A DNA stretch of 64,000 nucleotides from Isoetes taiwanensis (lineage: Eukaryota > Streptophyta > Lycopodiopsida > Isoetales > Isoetaceae): NCBI GenBank assembly GCA_021234155.1, contig JAJEKV010000039.1, positions 9,437,077 through 9,501,076 on the forward strand, read 5' to 3'. The translations under genes were made by a program, and so were the position numbers. The notes under the pieces are model-generated. The model had not been told where the DNA came from, made no database searches, and saw nothing but the letters and a program-made list of their open reading frames with translations. Of this stretch, positions 55,950-64,000 are shown one piece after another; positions within the stretch are counted from its first letter, which is position 1, and every line of letters begins with the position of its first letter.

Positions 55950-57020
55950 ATTTTGCAGCTAATACCAGTCTATCTGCAAAAAAGGGTTAGTCAAACAACG
56001 CATAAAAAAAAACGTTGAAATCTGTGGCAAAATCAAGAGCCATCATTACATTTGTTGCAGCAGACCAAGAAATCTGGAAGGTATGGCTGCATACAGTCAT
56101 TCTATAGTGTTCTTTTTGAGGTCAATAGCTCAGTTTCAGCATCTCCATCTGTATTATTGAAGCTTAATCAAGTTATCCGGTAGAGTAAGCCTCAACAGTT
56201 CAATCTGTAGCTGAACACTTTCTAGTATGCCTTCTTTGCTATTGCCCTGGAAAAGTAGCACAAATTACCTGCGGCAGCAACACCGTATCCGACATTCAAA
56301 ATTTTGCCATTACTATCTTTAGCATGCCCGGACCCAATTTGGAGACAGATATTCTGTAACTCAGCTCGCCAATAGGGCATCATTTCATCTGGAAATAGCA
56401 AGCTTACAGTAGGCTAGCACCATAGCCCCCGCCATAGGAAGAATGGAAAAAAACTACCACATTGGACCTCCCATGCCTGAAGAGATTGCCAGGCATAAAA
56501 GCATTTTTGCTCTCGGTTCCAAATGTTAGATATCTCTCCATTCAAATAGTTAATCTAGCAGCGCATGGCTCTCATGCAGTTCAGAGAAATAGAGAACCTG
56601 TAGTAAAGAAGCACAAATGCTGATGCAAAACTATCTTACCATTTAGAATCACAGAAAACATGCAAGAAGAAGCAAAGACATTCTAAATTATTCAAATTTA
56701 CTTACCTTAATGTCCTATTGTAGTCCTATGCAAGAAGTACAGAGCTCTTGCATTTTCTAATATACAGGGTATTATGCACTTGCTGTTTTTTCTTCGTTCT
56801 TTTGGACACCACCTCCACTCCAAGCATGCACTAACGGATCAAATAGGGCATAGGATAGCAAAGGAATTACATAATGAGGCTTATGTGCACATTTTCAAAC
56901 CTGAATAATTATGCAAACAAATCAATATGACACCTCCAAGATAAGTTGGTGCAAAACTGGCGTTGGTGTTCCTTTGGGAGAAAGATCTATTCAACCTTAA
57001 GCCTGTCATCAGCCTCAATC
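55950..57020. other. Intergenic or intronic stretch
   Basis: No clear exon recognised; AT-rich, with duplicated TTTCTAG/AATAGCTTCTRTAGAAG words near 55780-55820. Probably introns or decayed parts of the surrounding gene pieces. Confidence 0.3.
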
Positions 57021-57174
57021 TAGCTCACATCCTAAGCCAGAGGGCCAGAGGCACCTGTGGCTTAGGATGTGGCTCGCTGCTCCTGCTTGGGGGAGAAGAG
57101 CAACAATCCCAAGCTGCTAATGAATGGGTCCTCCAAATTTGCAAACAAAGAAAGTAAGAGAAGAAACAGTTTAC

Positions 57175-57792
57175 CTTTGGTTCGGCACAGGATTCGTGTA
57201 GAAAAAATAACTCTGGACATGTAACTTGCAGTGTTATATTTGCATACATGAAAATGAACAATACTTGTGTCAGTATTCTTCTTTCTTATGCATGTCTATC
57301 CTTCTAGCTCATTCTGGACAAACTTCTTCAGACTTCTTTACAAAATCCCTTCTCTAGGACTTTCTCTAGAATGTAAGCAGTAGCATAGGCATTCACCTCC
57401 TAAAGCATCTGGATTAAAACACTCAATCCGCAGTCATTTGCCAGAGCTTTGCTTCCAAGGTGAGATATATGCCAAAAGCTCAAAGCCGAAAGGTAAACTG
57501 CCGGATAAGACCTCACATCCAAATTTGAAGACCTCCAATCTCACTAAGAAACAGAAATCACAGAATGCAAGAATGGGAAGAGAGAGTAGGCGCCAATAGA
57601 TGCGTTTAGAGTTCACCTTCTGCCATAGCCACTGGAGCTCTTGAAAAAATGTGTAATGCATAAAATGGCGTTACCTTCCAAGAATACTCTGGAAGCAAGA
57701 GATCGACTTTTTCCAGAAGCTTGAATCCTAAAACAAAACCATTAGGAATTAGTTCTAGCAGCAGAGCATTCAGATTTTTTGTTCTACTCACG
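57175..57792 (-). pseudogene. Exon-like pieces, 5' part of the minus-strand gene
   Basis: Candidate exons on the minus strand: one ending 57792 at donor ACC/GTGAGT ('VDIELGQILIP'); 57727-57675, 53 nt between acceptor TTTTAG and donor AAG/GTAACG ('FKLLEKVDLLLPEYSWK'); a piece around 57480-57400 reading 'HLGSKALANDCGLSVLIQML'; and one ending 57175 at donor AAG/GTAAAC ('CPELFFLHESCAEPK'). Correctly placed splice sites support real exons. The helical Leu-rich character again suggests ARM/HEAT repeats, not proven. Confidence 0.4.
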
Positions 57793-58010
57793 GTATGAGG
57801 ATCTGACCCAGCTCAATATCTACTGGCGCAATTCAAAGTGGCCCAATTTTGAGGCGCCAAGCGAGACGGAGCAAACATCATAAAGCAAGACGTAGATTTG
57901 CATCGAAGAACTCTCATTCAATCTAAAATTTCACATTCAATGATGTCAGCGATTTCAAATATTGGCACGAATGCAGGCAATTTGCATCCCGCAGGGGTAC
58001 CGCAAGATGA

Positions 58011-58050
58011 AAGGGAACGCCGCATGCGGCGTAAGATGCGGCGTTCCCTT
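58011..58050. other. Perfect 15-bp hairpin
   Basis: AAGGGAACGCCGCAT (58011-58025) pairs perfectly with ATGCGGCGTTCCCTT (58036-58050) across a 10-nt loop. The overlapping CGCCGCATGCGGCG (58018-58031) is itself a 14-bp palindrome, so two alternative folds exist. Lies just beyond the 3' end of the chromovirus pol frame; a related GAACGCGGCGTAAC lies at 58210-58223. Confidence 0.8.
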
Positions 58051-58236
58051 GGCACGGAACCCAACATGCTCCCAAAATAAAAAAGAAGATAGGTTGTGGT
58101 TGAAGGGACCACCCCCTATAAGAATAAAAAGAAAATCTATCTACAAGGGAACCTATCATGCCTATGGTTCGCAATTCATTGCGACGTAAGGAATGGTCAA
58201 GTTTCTATTATAGCCAAGATGAACGCGGCGTAACAA

Positions 58237-58488
58237 CTACATGCTTTCCAAGCAAGTCGCGGTCATGTCCACATTGACAGTACACCACGTCCTAGGGAAC
58301 ATGAAGGTGATCCCATCATCGGTGACTATTATCAAGTACGATGCATCTACCCCTGTACTGCATGATTCTCGGCGAATCAAGCCTTCAAGCTTACCGCCGG
58401 GAGCGGGGTTGATAGCATCGTTGATCGTGCGGCCTTGAGATTCCCGCATGAAGTCTGAATAGTGCTTCTGAAGGTCTATTTCCATCAC
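58237..58488 (-). pseudogene. Chromodomain end and pol C-terminal extension
   Basis: Continues the pol frame after the TAG at about 58490: 'VMEIDLQKHYSDFMRESQGR' then a 60-residue tail of unknown nature. The first 20 residues finish the chromodomain helix. Confidence 0.55.
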
Positions 58489-59382
58489 CTAGGTAGCATC
58501 CTCAACTGGCAAGTGTTTCCACTTGACCAAGTATTGCAGCATTTGGGTCCTTCTGGTGAGTTTATATGCTCGATCAAGAAGAGCTTCAGGCACTATATCT
58601 AAATGCTCTTCTGTCATTTCAAGTAGGATGGGTGTATCCAAGATCTCCTCTGGATCTGGGGTGTGCTGCTTTAGAAGACTCACATGAAAGACCTTGTGGA
58701 TCTTCAAGCGGGGTGGCAATTCCAGGCGATATGCCTGTTCCCCAACACGTTCAATGATCTTGAACGGCCCAGCCCATCTGGGTGCCAGCTTCTTGCCGTT
58801 ACCAATCTTAAGCTTGGCTTGTTTTACCTTAATCTTAAGCCAAACCGATTCACCCACCTGGAAGACTCGTGGTGTTCTGTGCTTATCCGCTACACTCTTC
58901 TGGCGACTGCGTGCAGCCAATAAGTACCCACGGACTTCTTCAACCAAAGCTTGCATCTCCAAGAGGAGTTGTTGAGAAACCTCCACTTTAGAAATGGGGT
59001 TATGCCATGTGTCTGGAGTAAGACATTGATAACCATAATTGATCATGAAGGGAGACATTCTGGAGGACTCCTGTTTCATATTGTTATAGGCAAACTCGAC
59101 CAGATAAATATAGTCAGCCCATTGTGATTGCTTACTCCACACATAATTGCGTAGCATGTCCTCTATAATACGATTGGTACGCTCTGTCTGACCATCGTCT
59201 GAGGATGATATGCCGTACTCATAGCAAGCTTGGTCTGGATGGTGGCAAAGAAATCTTTCCAAAATGCACTTACGAATTTGGGATCCCTGTCGGATACAAT
59301 AACTCGTGGCATTCCGTGCAATCTGAAGATCTCTTTTGCAAAAAGCAGAGCGGTATCGAAGGCTGTATCCGTGGTACGACAT
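58489..59382 (-). pseudogene. Integrase C-terminal half and chromodomain
   Basis: Frame with 'DGQTERTNRIIEDMLRNYV' (catalytic Glu of DD35E), 'WADYIYLVEFAYNNM', the GPY/F-type domain ('APRWAGPFKIIERVGEQAYR', 'FHVSLLKQH') and a chromodomain start ('LQYLVKWKHLPVEDAT') ending at a TAG instead of Trp. The N-terminal residues before DDGQTER are read in the wrong frame, marking the frameshift near 59200. Confidence 0.85.
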
Positions 59383-59667
59383 GGCAAGAAATGAGCCATT
59401 TTCGACAATTTGTCGACCACTACCATCAATGCATCATATTCGTGAGAGTACGTGGAAGGCCCACAATGAAATCCATGGTTATCACTTCCCACTTAGCGTT
59501 GGGCACGTCCAGAGGTTGCAACTCTCCTGGACTCCTTAATTGCTTAGCCTTGGTTTGCTGACACACCTGACACTGCTTAATGTACCTAGCAATGTCCTTC
59601 TTCATAGAAGGCCAGAAATAACTGGAGCGGATCTTAAAGCAGATCTTCATAAAACCTGCATGTCCAG
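59163..59667 (-). pseudogene. Integrase zinc finger and core, frameshifted
   Basis: 59650-59426 holds the end of the HHCC zinc domain ('YIKQCQVCQQTKAKQL') and the first catalytic Asp ('VITMDFIVGLPRT'). 59492-59163, in another frame, holds 'HEYDALMVVVDKLSKMAHFL', 'VIVSDRDPKFVSAFWKDFF' (second catalytic Asp present) and 'STAYHPQT'. The overlap shows an indel near 59450. Confidence 0.85.
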
Positions 59668-62298
59668 CTATAGGGCTGTTGTGCGTGTCATGGAGAATAC
59701 TCCTGAAGTCTCAAGTACACACAACTTATCCTTGTAATATAACAAGTTGCCCTCTTTCTTATACGAACGGAAAGCGTCACGTTCTTTATCTGTGCATGCG
59801 TCCTTATTCAAACTATCCCAAGCATCACGGAACTCGGGATCCGTGGTTAAGGTTTGCTCTATCTGTTTTCCGAACTCACTGATGAGTGTGGAAATCGCGT
59901 TACAATGGGTTCGGGTTACCAAGGGATGGCGTGACAACGCATCCGCAACCACATTGTGCTTCCCAGGCTTATACATAATCTCAAAATCATATTCCTCCAG
60001 AAATTCCATCCATCTTCTCTGGCGGAGGTTGAGATTGGGCTGGGTTGTTAGATAACGGAGACTCTGATGATCCGTATCCAGCTGGAATCTTCTACCAAGA
60101 AGGTAGTGTCTCCATATATGCAGAGCACGGACAACGGCTAACAACTCCTGGTCATGGGTAGGGTATCGCTGCTCGGTCTCGTTCATTTTCTTTGAATCAT
60201 AGGCAATAACCCTCCCCTTCTGCATTAGGACTCCACCAATAGCAATCTTACTGGCATCCATTGCTACTAGTTTATCCTTTTCAGGATCAGGCAATGTGAG
60301 GACTGGTGCTGACGTTAAAGCATACTTGAGCTTCTGAAAACCTCCTTGGACCTTTGCTTTCCAATGCTCAATCCAATCCTTGACCTTCTCATGCTTTGTA
60401 AGATCAATAAGAGGTGCTGCAACCTTTGCGAAATCCTTAACAATAAATTTCCGGTAGTACCCTGCCAAACCCAAGAAACTTCGGACCTCGGAAACATTAG
60501 CTGGGATGGGCCAATCCTTTACTGCCTCTATCTTTGCTGGATCAGTAGCAATTCCCTCTGCTGAAATGACATGTCCCAAATAATCCACCTTGAGAGTGGC
60601 AAACTTGCACTTAGAGAACTTGGCAAAGAGCTGGTGACGTCTTAGCTTTTGTAGGGCCAACCGAAGATGTTTCTCATGCTCCTCCAGAGTCTTACTGTAG
60701 ATGAGAATGTCGTCAAAGAAAATAACAACAAAATCGTCCAAGTATTGTCGGAAGACATCATTCATCAATCGCATAAAAGTTGCGGGGGCATTAGTTAATC
60801 CAAAGGGCATAACGGTAAACTCATAATGCCCGTATCGAGTGCGAAAGGCAGATTTATGAATGTCCTCCTCTTTAATTCTTATCTGATGATATCCGGAGCG
60901 TAAGTCAATCTTTGAGAAGTATCTGGTCCCTTGCAACTGATCCATAAGGTCGTCTGCTCTAGGCAAAGCATAGCGGTTCTTGATAGTATGCTTATTGAGC
61001 TGGCGATAGTCAATACACATTCTCAAGGAACCATCCCTCTTCTTAACAAAAAGGATAGGAGCGCCAAAAGGCGAAACACTAGGCCGAATGAAGCCTAGGT
61101 TTAATAGCTCCTGAAGTTGCTTCTTAAGCTCTGCCAATTCAGGGGGACTCATACGGTACGGGGCCTTACTAGTAGGCTTAGTACCTGGTTCCAAAGCTAT
61201 CTCACATTCTACCCCTCTGAATGGAGGAAGTTTCTGGATCTCGTCGGGAAAGAGATCACTAAACTCCCTAAGAAGGTTAGCAATGCTTTCTGGCAATGCA
61301 TCAACTACTTGCTTCTGTTTAGCAGCTGATTCAATGGATGCAAGTCTGATGATGCAAAGTAGGTTATCCTTGCGTATAGCCTTACTTAACTGCCTGATGC
61401 ACATAGACTGCACAATAGGGTTTGATGGATCACCTTTTATAGTTACGTGGGCTCCATTAGCTGCGTTGAAGGTAACCTCCCGCTTTTCGCAGTCGATATT
61501 GGCTTTTGCAGATGCCAAAAATTCCATATCAACAATCAGATCATATTTGCCAATATCCATTAACTCGGCACCCAATGCAACGGGTGCACCTGGCAGCTGC
61601 ATTTTAAGGTTAATGCGACGGCCATGAGTATGTCTGATTCTACCACTGGCTAAGGTGACCGGTTTCGGTCGGGACCTCAAAGTCTCAAGGTGCAATACCT
61701 GGGCCATTCTAGGAGAAGCAAAATTATGTGTACTTCCCGTATCGATAAGAATTATAAAAGGCTTACTGTCTACTTGACCTATGGTGGAAATAACAGCAGG
61801 CTGACTTTCAGCATTGCCGGTTTCTATGGCCGTAGGGATATGGGACTCACCGTAAATATACTCGGGAGCCTCCTCCTCGACAGGTAGAGTGGACTCGAGG
61901 TCATCCCAATCGAGGTCGGCCATGGCCAGCTGGGCAGTCTGCGTGACATAAGGACAATTCTGCATGAAGTGCCCGGGCCGCATACACCTGTAACATGCCT
62001 TATCTCGGCGGAGCTGTTCTCGAGCCTCTTTGGGAATAGACTGTAAGAGGTTCCAAACTTCCTTACCGACATTGTTTGGTTTGTCGGCCATGTTGAAGGT
62101 GACTTTCTTTTCCTGGCGGCCGCTAGAGTTCTGCTGAGAGGGCCCCGGACTCGGTGAACGGCCCTTATAAGGTGTGTACGGGCGTGGCTGCGAGTAAGAG
62201 GCGGGGCGCTGGTATTGGTTTCGTGGTGCATCCTCTTCAAGGCTCAATGCCTTAGCCTCAGCCTCTGCAACTGACTTGGGATCTATGGCCTTGACCAT
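59668..62298 (-). pseudogene. Gag C-terminus, protease, reverse transcriptase and RNase H
   Basis: 876-codon open frame. Zinc knuckle [14 protein letters not shown] (CCHC) near residue 103; aspartic protease '[15 protein letters not shown]' near residue 182; RT from about residue 380 with '[20 protein letters not shown]', '[12 protein letters not shown]' and the catalytic '[10 protein letters not shown]' (first position Phe instead of the usual Tyr/Phe-Leu); RNase H with '[17 protein letters not shown]', '[20 protein letters not shown]' and 'ADALSR'. The frame ends by shift just before integrase. Length and order are normal for Ty3/gypsy pol. All catalytic Asp seen in RT and RNase H are present, so inactivation lies elsewhere. 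Confidence 0.93.
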
Positions 62299-63110
62299 TC
62301 ATTTAATGGATAGCCCTCCACCGCCCTCTTTTCATTCATTCCTGGCACATACAGCCTCAAGCGCATGAATTCATCAGTGTAGGCCTGAACTGACATACCC
62401 TTCTGCTCTAACCTGTAGAAAGTCTGAATCTGTTGGCATTTGTGCGCACGGGGCACATAATGCGACTTAAAAGCTTTGGCAAACTTCCTGAATTTGCATC
62501 TGCTTCTGTCCAGATACTTGGCTCTGGCATAGCCCTTCCACCAAATACGAGCAGCTCCTGTAAGGTTTGTGGTGGCAACCTTTCCTGTATCCTTTTCTAT
62601 CATGCCATAGGATTTTCCAAACTCCTTCATCTCGTCCAACCAAGACTCCGCATTCAGCCCGCCTCTAGATTTCCCATCAAACTGGGCCAATTTCCTGTTT
62701 TTCCATATACTGGTTATGGCCGTATCAACGGTCTTACGGTACTCCTTGTCCCGGCGCTTTGGATGATCACCAGATGATACGGACGACTCCGGGGACTCAG
62801 AAGTGGCTGATTGTGAGGATGTGGCACTATCCCTTGAGGAACTTTGACGGCGTTTGGAACGGTGCTTCCTTTGTGCGGGTACAGGCCCCGGTGCTGGTGC
62901 GAGTGGCTGCTGGGGTGGTGGACTTGGCGGTAACGGGGGTAACTCCGGCCCATCCTCCTGCATAGGCTGCGGTGGGTTGGCATTCAAGACATAAGTTTGC
63001 AGCTCAACTAACTGTCGCTTCATCAACATAAGTTCCTGCTCAGGTGTTAATCTACTGGCATTCGAGGGCGTCTGCCAGGCGGCGTTGCATGCACCGTCTA
63101 TATTGAGCAT
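62283..63110 (-). pseudogene. Gag (capsid) N-terminal frame
   Basis: 275 codons: a Pro-rich region (residues about 45-80), Arg/Ser-rich linker, then the capsid domain ('TAITSIWKNRKLAQFDGKSR', 'WLDEMKEFGKSYG', 'AARIWWKGY', 'FKSHYVPRAHKCQQIQTFYR', 'MSVQAYTDEFMRLRLYVPG'). It leaves frame at 'EKRAVEGY' and continues in the pol frame as '[17 protein letters not shown]', so gag and pol were probably one frame or joined further on; an indel near 62300 is the simplest explanation, since it lies before the zinc knuckle. Confidence 0.85.
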
Positions 63111-63364
63111 AAAAAGGTATAAGGAGAATTATAGTGACATCAAGTCTCACAAAGAAAATCATTTGGGATAGCATTTAGAGAGAGAGTAAATAGAAGAGTA
63201 CAATAGAAAAGATCTTTATTATAAGTGAGAACAGTCGTTACATTAGAGATCATTACACTGGTAGTGACAAAGCTTAAAGTGATATAATACAAGGATAGAT
63301 ATTATACATTGGACAATTCTTCAACTCACACATAACGTAGAAAACAAAACTGAGGGGACCGGAC
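63111..63364 (-). other. Spacer between the unassigned ORF and gag
   Basis: Holds an AATAAA on the minus strand at 63220-63215 and a TCTCTCTCTAAA run at 63184-63173, features often found at R/U5 of a 5' LTR. No certain LTR end or primer-binding site seen. Confidence 0.3.
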
Positions 63365-63853
63365 CTAGGGCTGCGCAAAAGGGTACAAGATAGAGTAGCG
63401 AACGCTCTCGCGTACAGCTCTGACTAGCTTGTAACGAGCCCAGGCCTGGATGATAACAGGTTGGTAGTCTAGGGTGGGGCTAATGATAAGGAGATTAAAG
63501 AGCCTTCTCAGCGCATAGAAAATCTGCCACAAGTGATCGTTGGCGTCAGCAAAAGCTTCATGCCTTGTCATGTCCCAGTAATCCCATGTTCGACGAAGAG
63601 TTTGCTGTAAGTCCTCAAAGGCCCGTTCTCGGAGAATGTTGACTACTTCCAATCCTTTAGCTGGATCATAAGGCTCTCCCTGCTCTGCGGGTTCTCCAAC
63701 CTCGTAATCGTCGTCCCGCTCCGGGTACTCCCCATATCGCCGGCCGTAGTCTTGTTCAGGAGGCCCTGGATCGTCCCTTCGTATTTGGTTGGTGATTCTT
63801 TCTTCATATTCTTCGAGTCCCTCGTCTGCAAGACGATAGGAATGAATATACAA
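63365..63853 (-). CDS. Unassigned ORF upstream of gag (162 codons)
   Basis: Same strand as the chromovirus, 254 bp before its gag. N-terminal half is very acidic with Asp/Glu/Pro/Tyr runs ('YGRRYGEYPERDDDYEVGEP'); C-terminal half is helical and Arg/Trp-rich ('LQQTLRRTWDYWDMTRHEAF', 'YALRRLFNLLIISPTLDYQP'). No known domain recognised. The start is uncertain: TCGTCTTGCAG/ACGAGG at 63823-63833 (minus strand) resembles a splice acceptor, so it may be an exon. Between it and gag lies an AATAAA (minus strand, 63220-63215). Could be an extra retrotransposon gene, LTR-internal frame or part of another unit. Confidence 0.4.
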   Translation of the reverse strand: MYIHSYRLADEGLEEYEERITNQIRRDDPGPPEQDYGRRYGEYPERDDDYEVGEPAEQGEPYDPAKGLEVVNILRERAFEDLQQTLRRTWDYWDMTRHEAFADANDHLWQIFYALRRLFNLLIISPTLDYQPVIIQAWARYKLVRAVRESVRYSILYPFAQP

Positions 63854-64000
63854 AGTGTGACAATTTCTTTTACTCTAAGGTCTAAAAGATACAAGGAAGT
63901 ATCATGGGAACACCAAAAACAATTTAATTGTATTCAACGATACAATAATCATAAATCATAAGACAATGGCACATATATTATAGAATGGCTAAGAAAAATG

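Larger units (their letters stand above)
58237..63110 (-). mobile_element. Ty3/gypsy chromovirus, near full-length internal region, inactivated
   Basis: Minus strand, in order gag (63110-62283), zinc knuckle/protease/RT/RNase H (62298-59668), integrase (about 59700-58600), chromodomain (about 58580-58430), tail to 58237. Breaks seen: a frame change in gag near 62300, one between RNase H and integrase near 59700, two inside integrase (near 59450 and 59200), and a TAG near 58490 at the usual Trp of the chromodomain. LTRs not confidently located; the 3' LTR may be the one at 51394-52995 if Helitron DNA separates the two. High gene-order integrity suggests moderate age. Confidence 0.9.

Noticed and set aside
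62283-62310. Programmed gag-pol frameshift in the chromovirus
   Set aside because: The frame change lies in the capsid before the zinc knuckle, not at the gag-pol border, and no slippery site is evident; a mutation is simpler.
1-64000. CRISPR array, bacterial operons, riboswitches
   Set aside because: No short-spaced identical repeats with unique spacers; introns, microRNA site and plant transposons show a plant nuclear genome.

Overview
The window looks like a repeat-rich vascular plant nuclear genome. The only clearly intact host gene is a class III HD-ZIP transcription factor with the land-plant START and MEKHLA domains and a miR165/166 complementary site. Around it lie decayed LINEs, Ty3/gypsy elements, a hAT miniature element and Helitron termini. 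The leader and intron style, together with the density of L1-like and chromovirus remnants, make me favour a fern or another non-angiosperm lineage. That is an inference; no organellar or rRNA marker is present to settle it.

Layout. 1-1.3 kb: 3' end of a decayed chromovirus (integrase, chromodomain, start of an LTR), then a minus-strand LINE tail. 2-14 kb: AT-rich intergenic DNA with small tandem repeats, a 3'-truncated LINE with clean target-site duplications (10.54-10.92 kb) and a tRNA-like sequence (12.33 kb). 14.4-17.3 kb: minus-strand L1-like ORF1 element split by an 811-bp hAT element with a perfect 8-bp target duplication. 17.7-23.1 kb: LINE debris and duplications. 24.1-29.8 kb: HD-ZIP III gene (18 exons, plus strand) with upstream ORFs and a 16-bp x 4 promoter repeat. 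30-34.5 kb: repeats and a second copy of the L1-like ORF1 element that serves as the empty site for the hAT insertion. 34.8-36.1 kb: integrase of a chromodomain-less gypsy element. 36.1-40.2 kb: a 4-kb unit bounded by 1.16-kb direct repeats.

41.8-53 kb is a deep nest whose junctions can be read directly. A LINE ORF1 (DUF4283-like) is broken by a 3'-truncated LINE (12-bp duplication). That LINE is broken by an opposite-strand LINE (11-bp near-duplication). That one is broken by a 5.7-kb Helitron (5'-TC, 3' hairpin then CTAG, inserted between A and T, restoring the LINE reading frame when removed). The Helitron carries exon-like pieces of a host gene. The same ORF1 is broken further on by the 1.6-kb LTR of a gypsy element.

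53-64 kb holds a second Helitron 3' terminus of the same type, exon-like pieces of one or more minus-strand host genes, and a nearly full-length but frameshifted minus-strand chromovirus (gag, protease, RT, RNase H, integrase, chromodomain).

Most of the window is therefore transposon archaeology around one conserved developmental regulator. The most informative items are the frame-restoring Helitron with captured exon-like pieces, the hAT insertion with its paralogous empty site, and a stop-free 81-nt intron inside the HD-ZIP III gene that could act as an in-frame retained segment.
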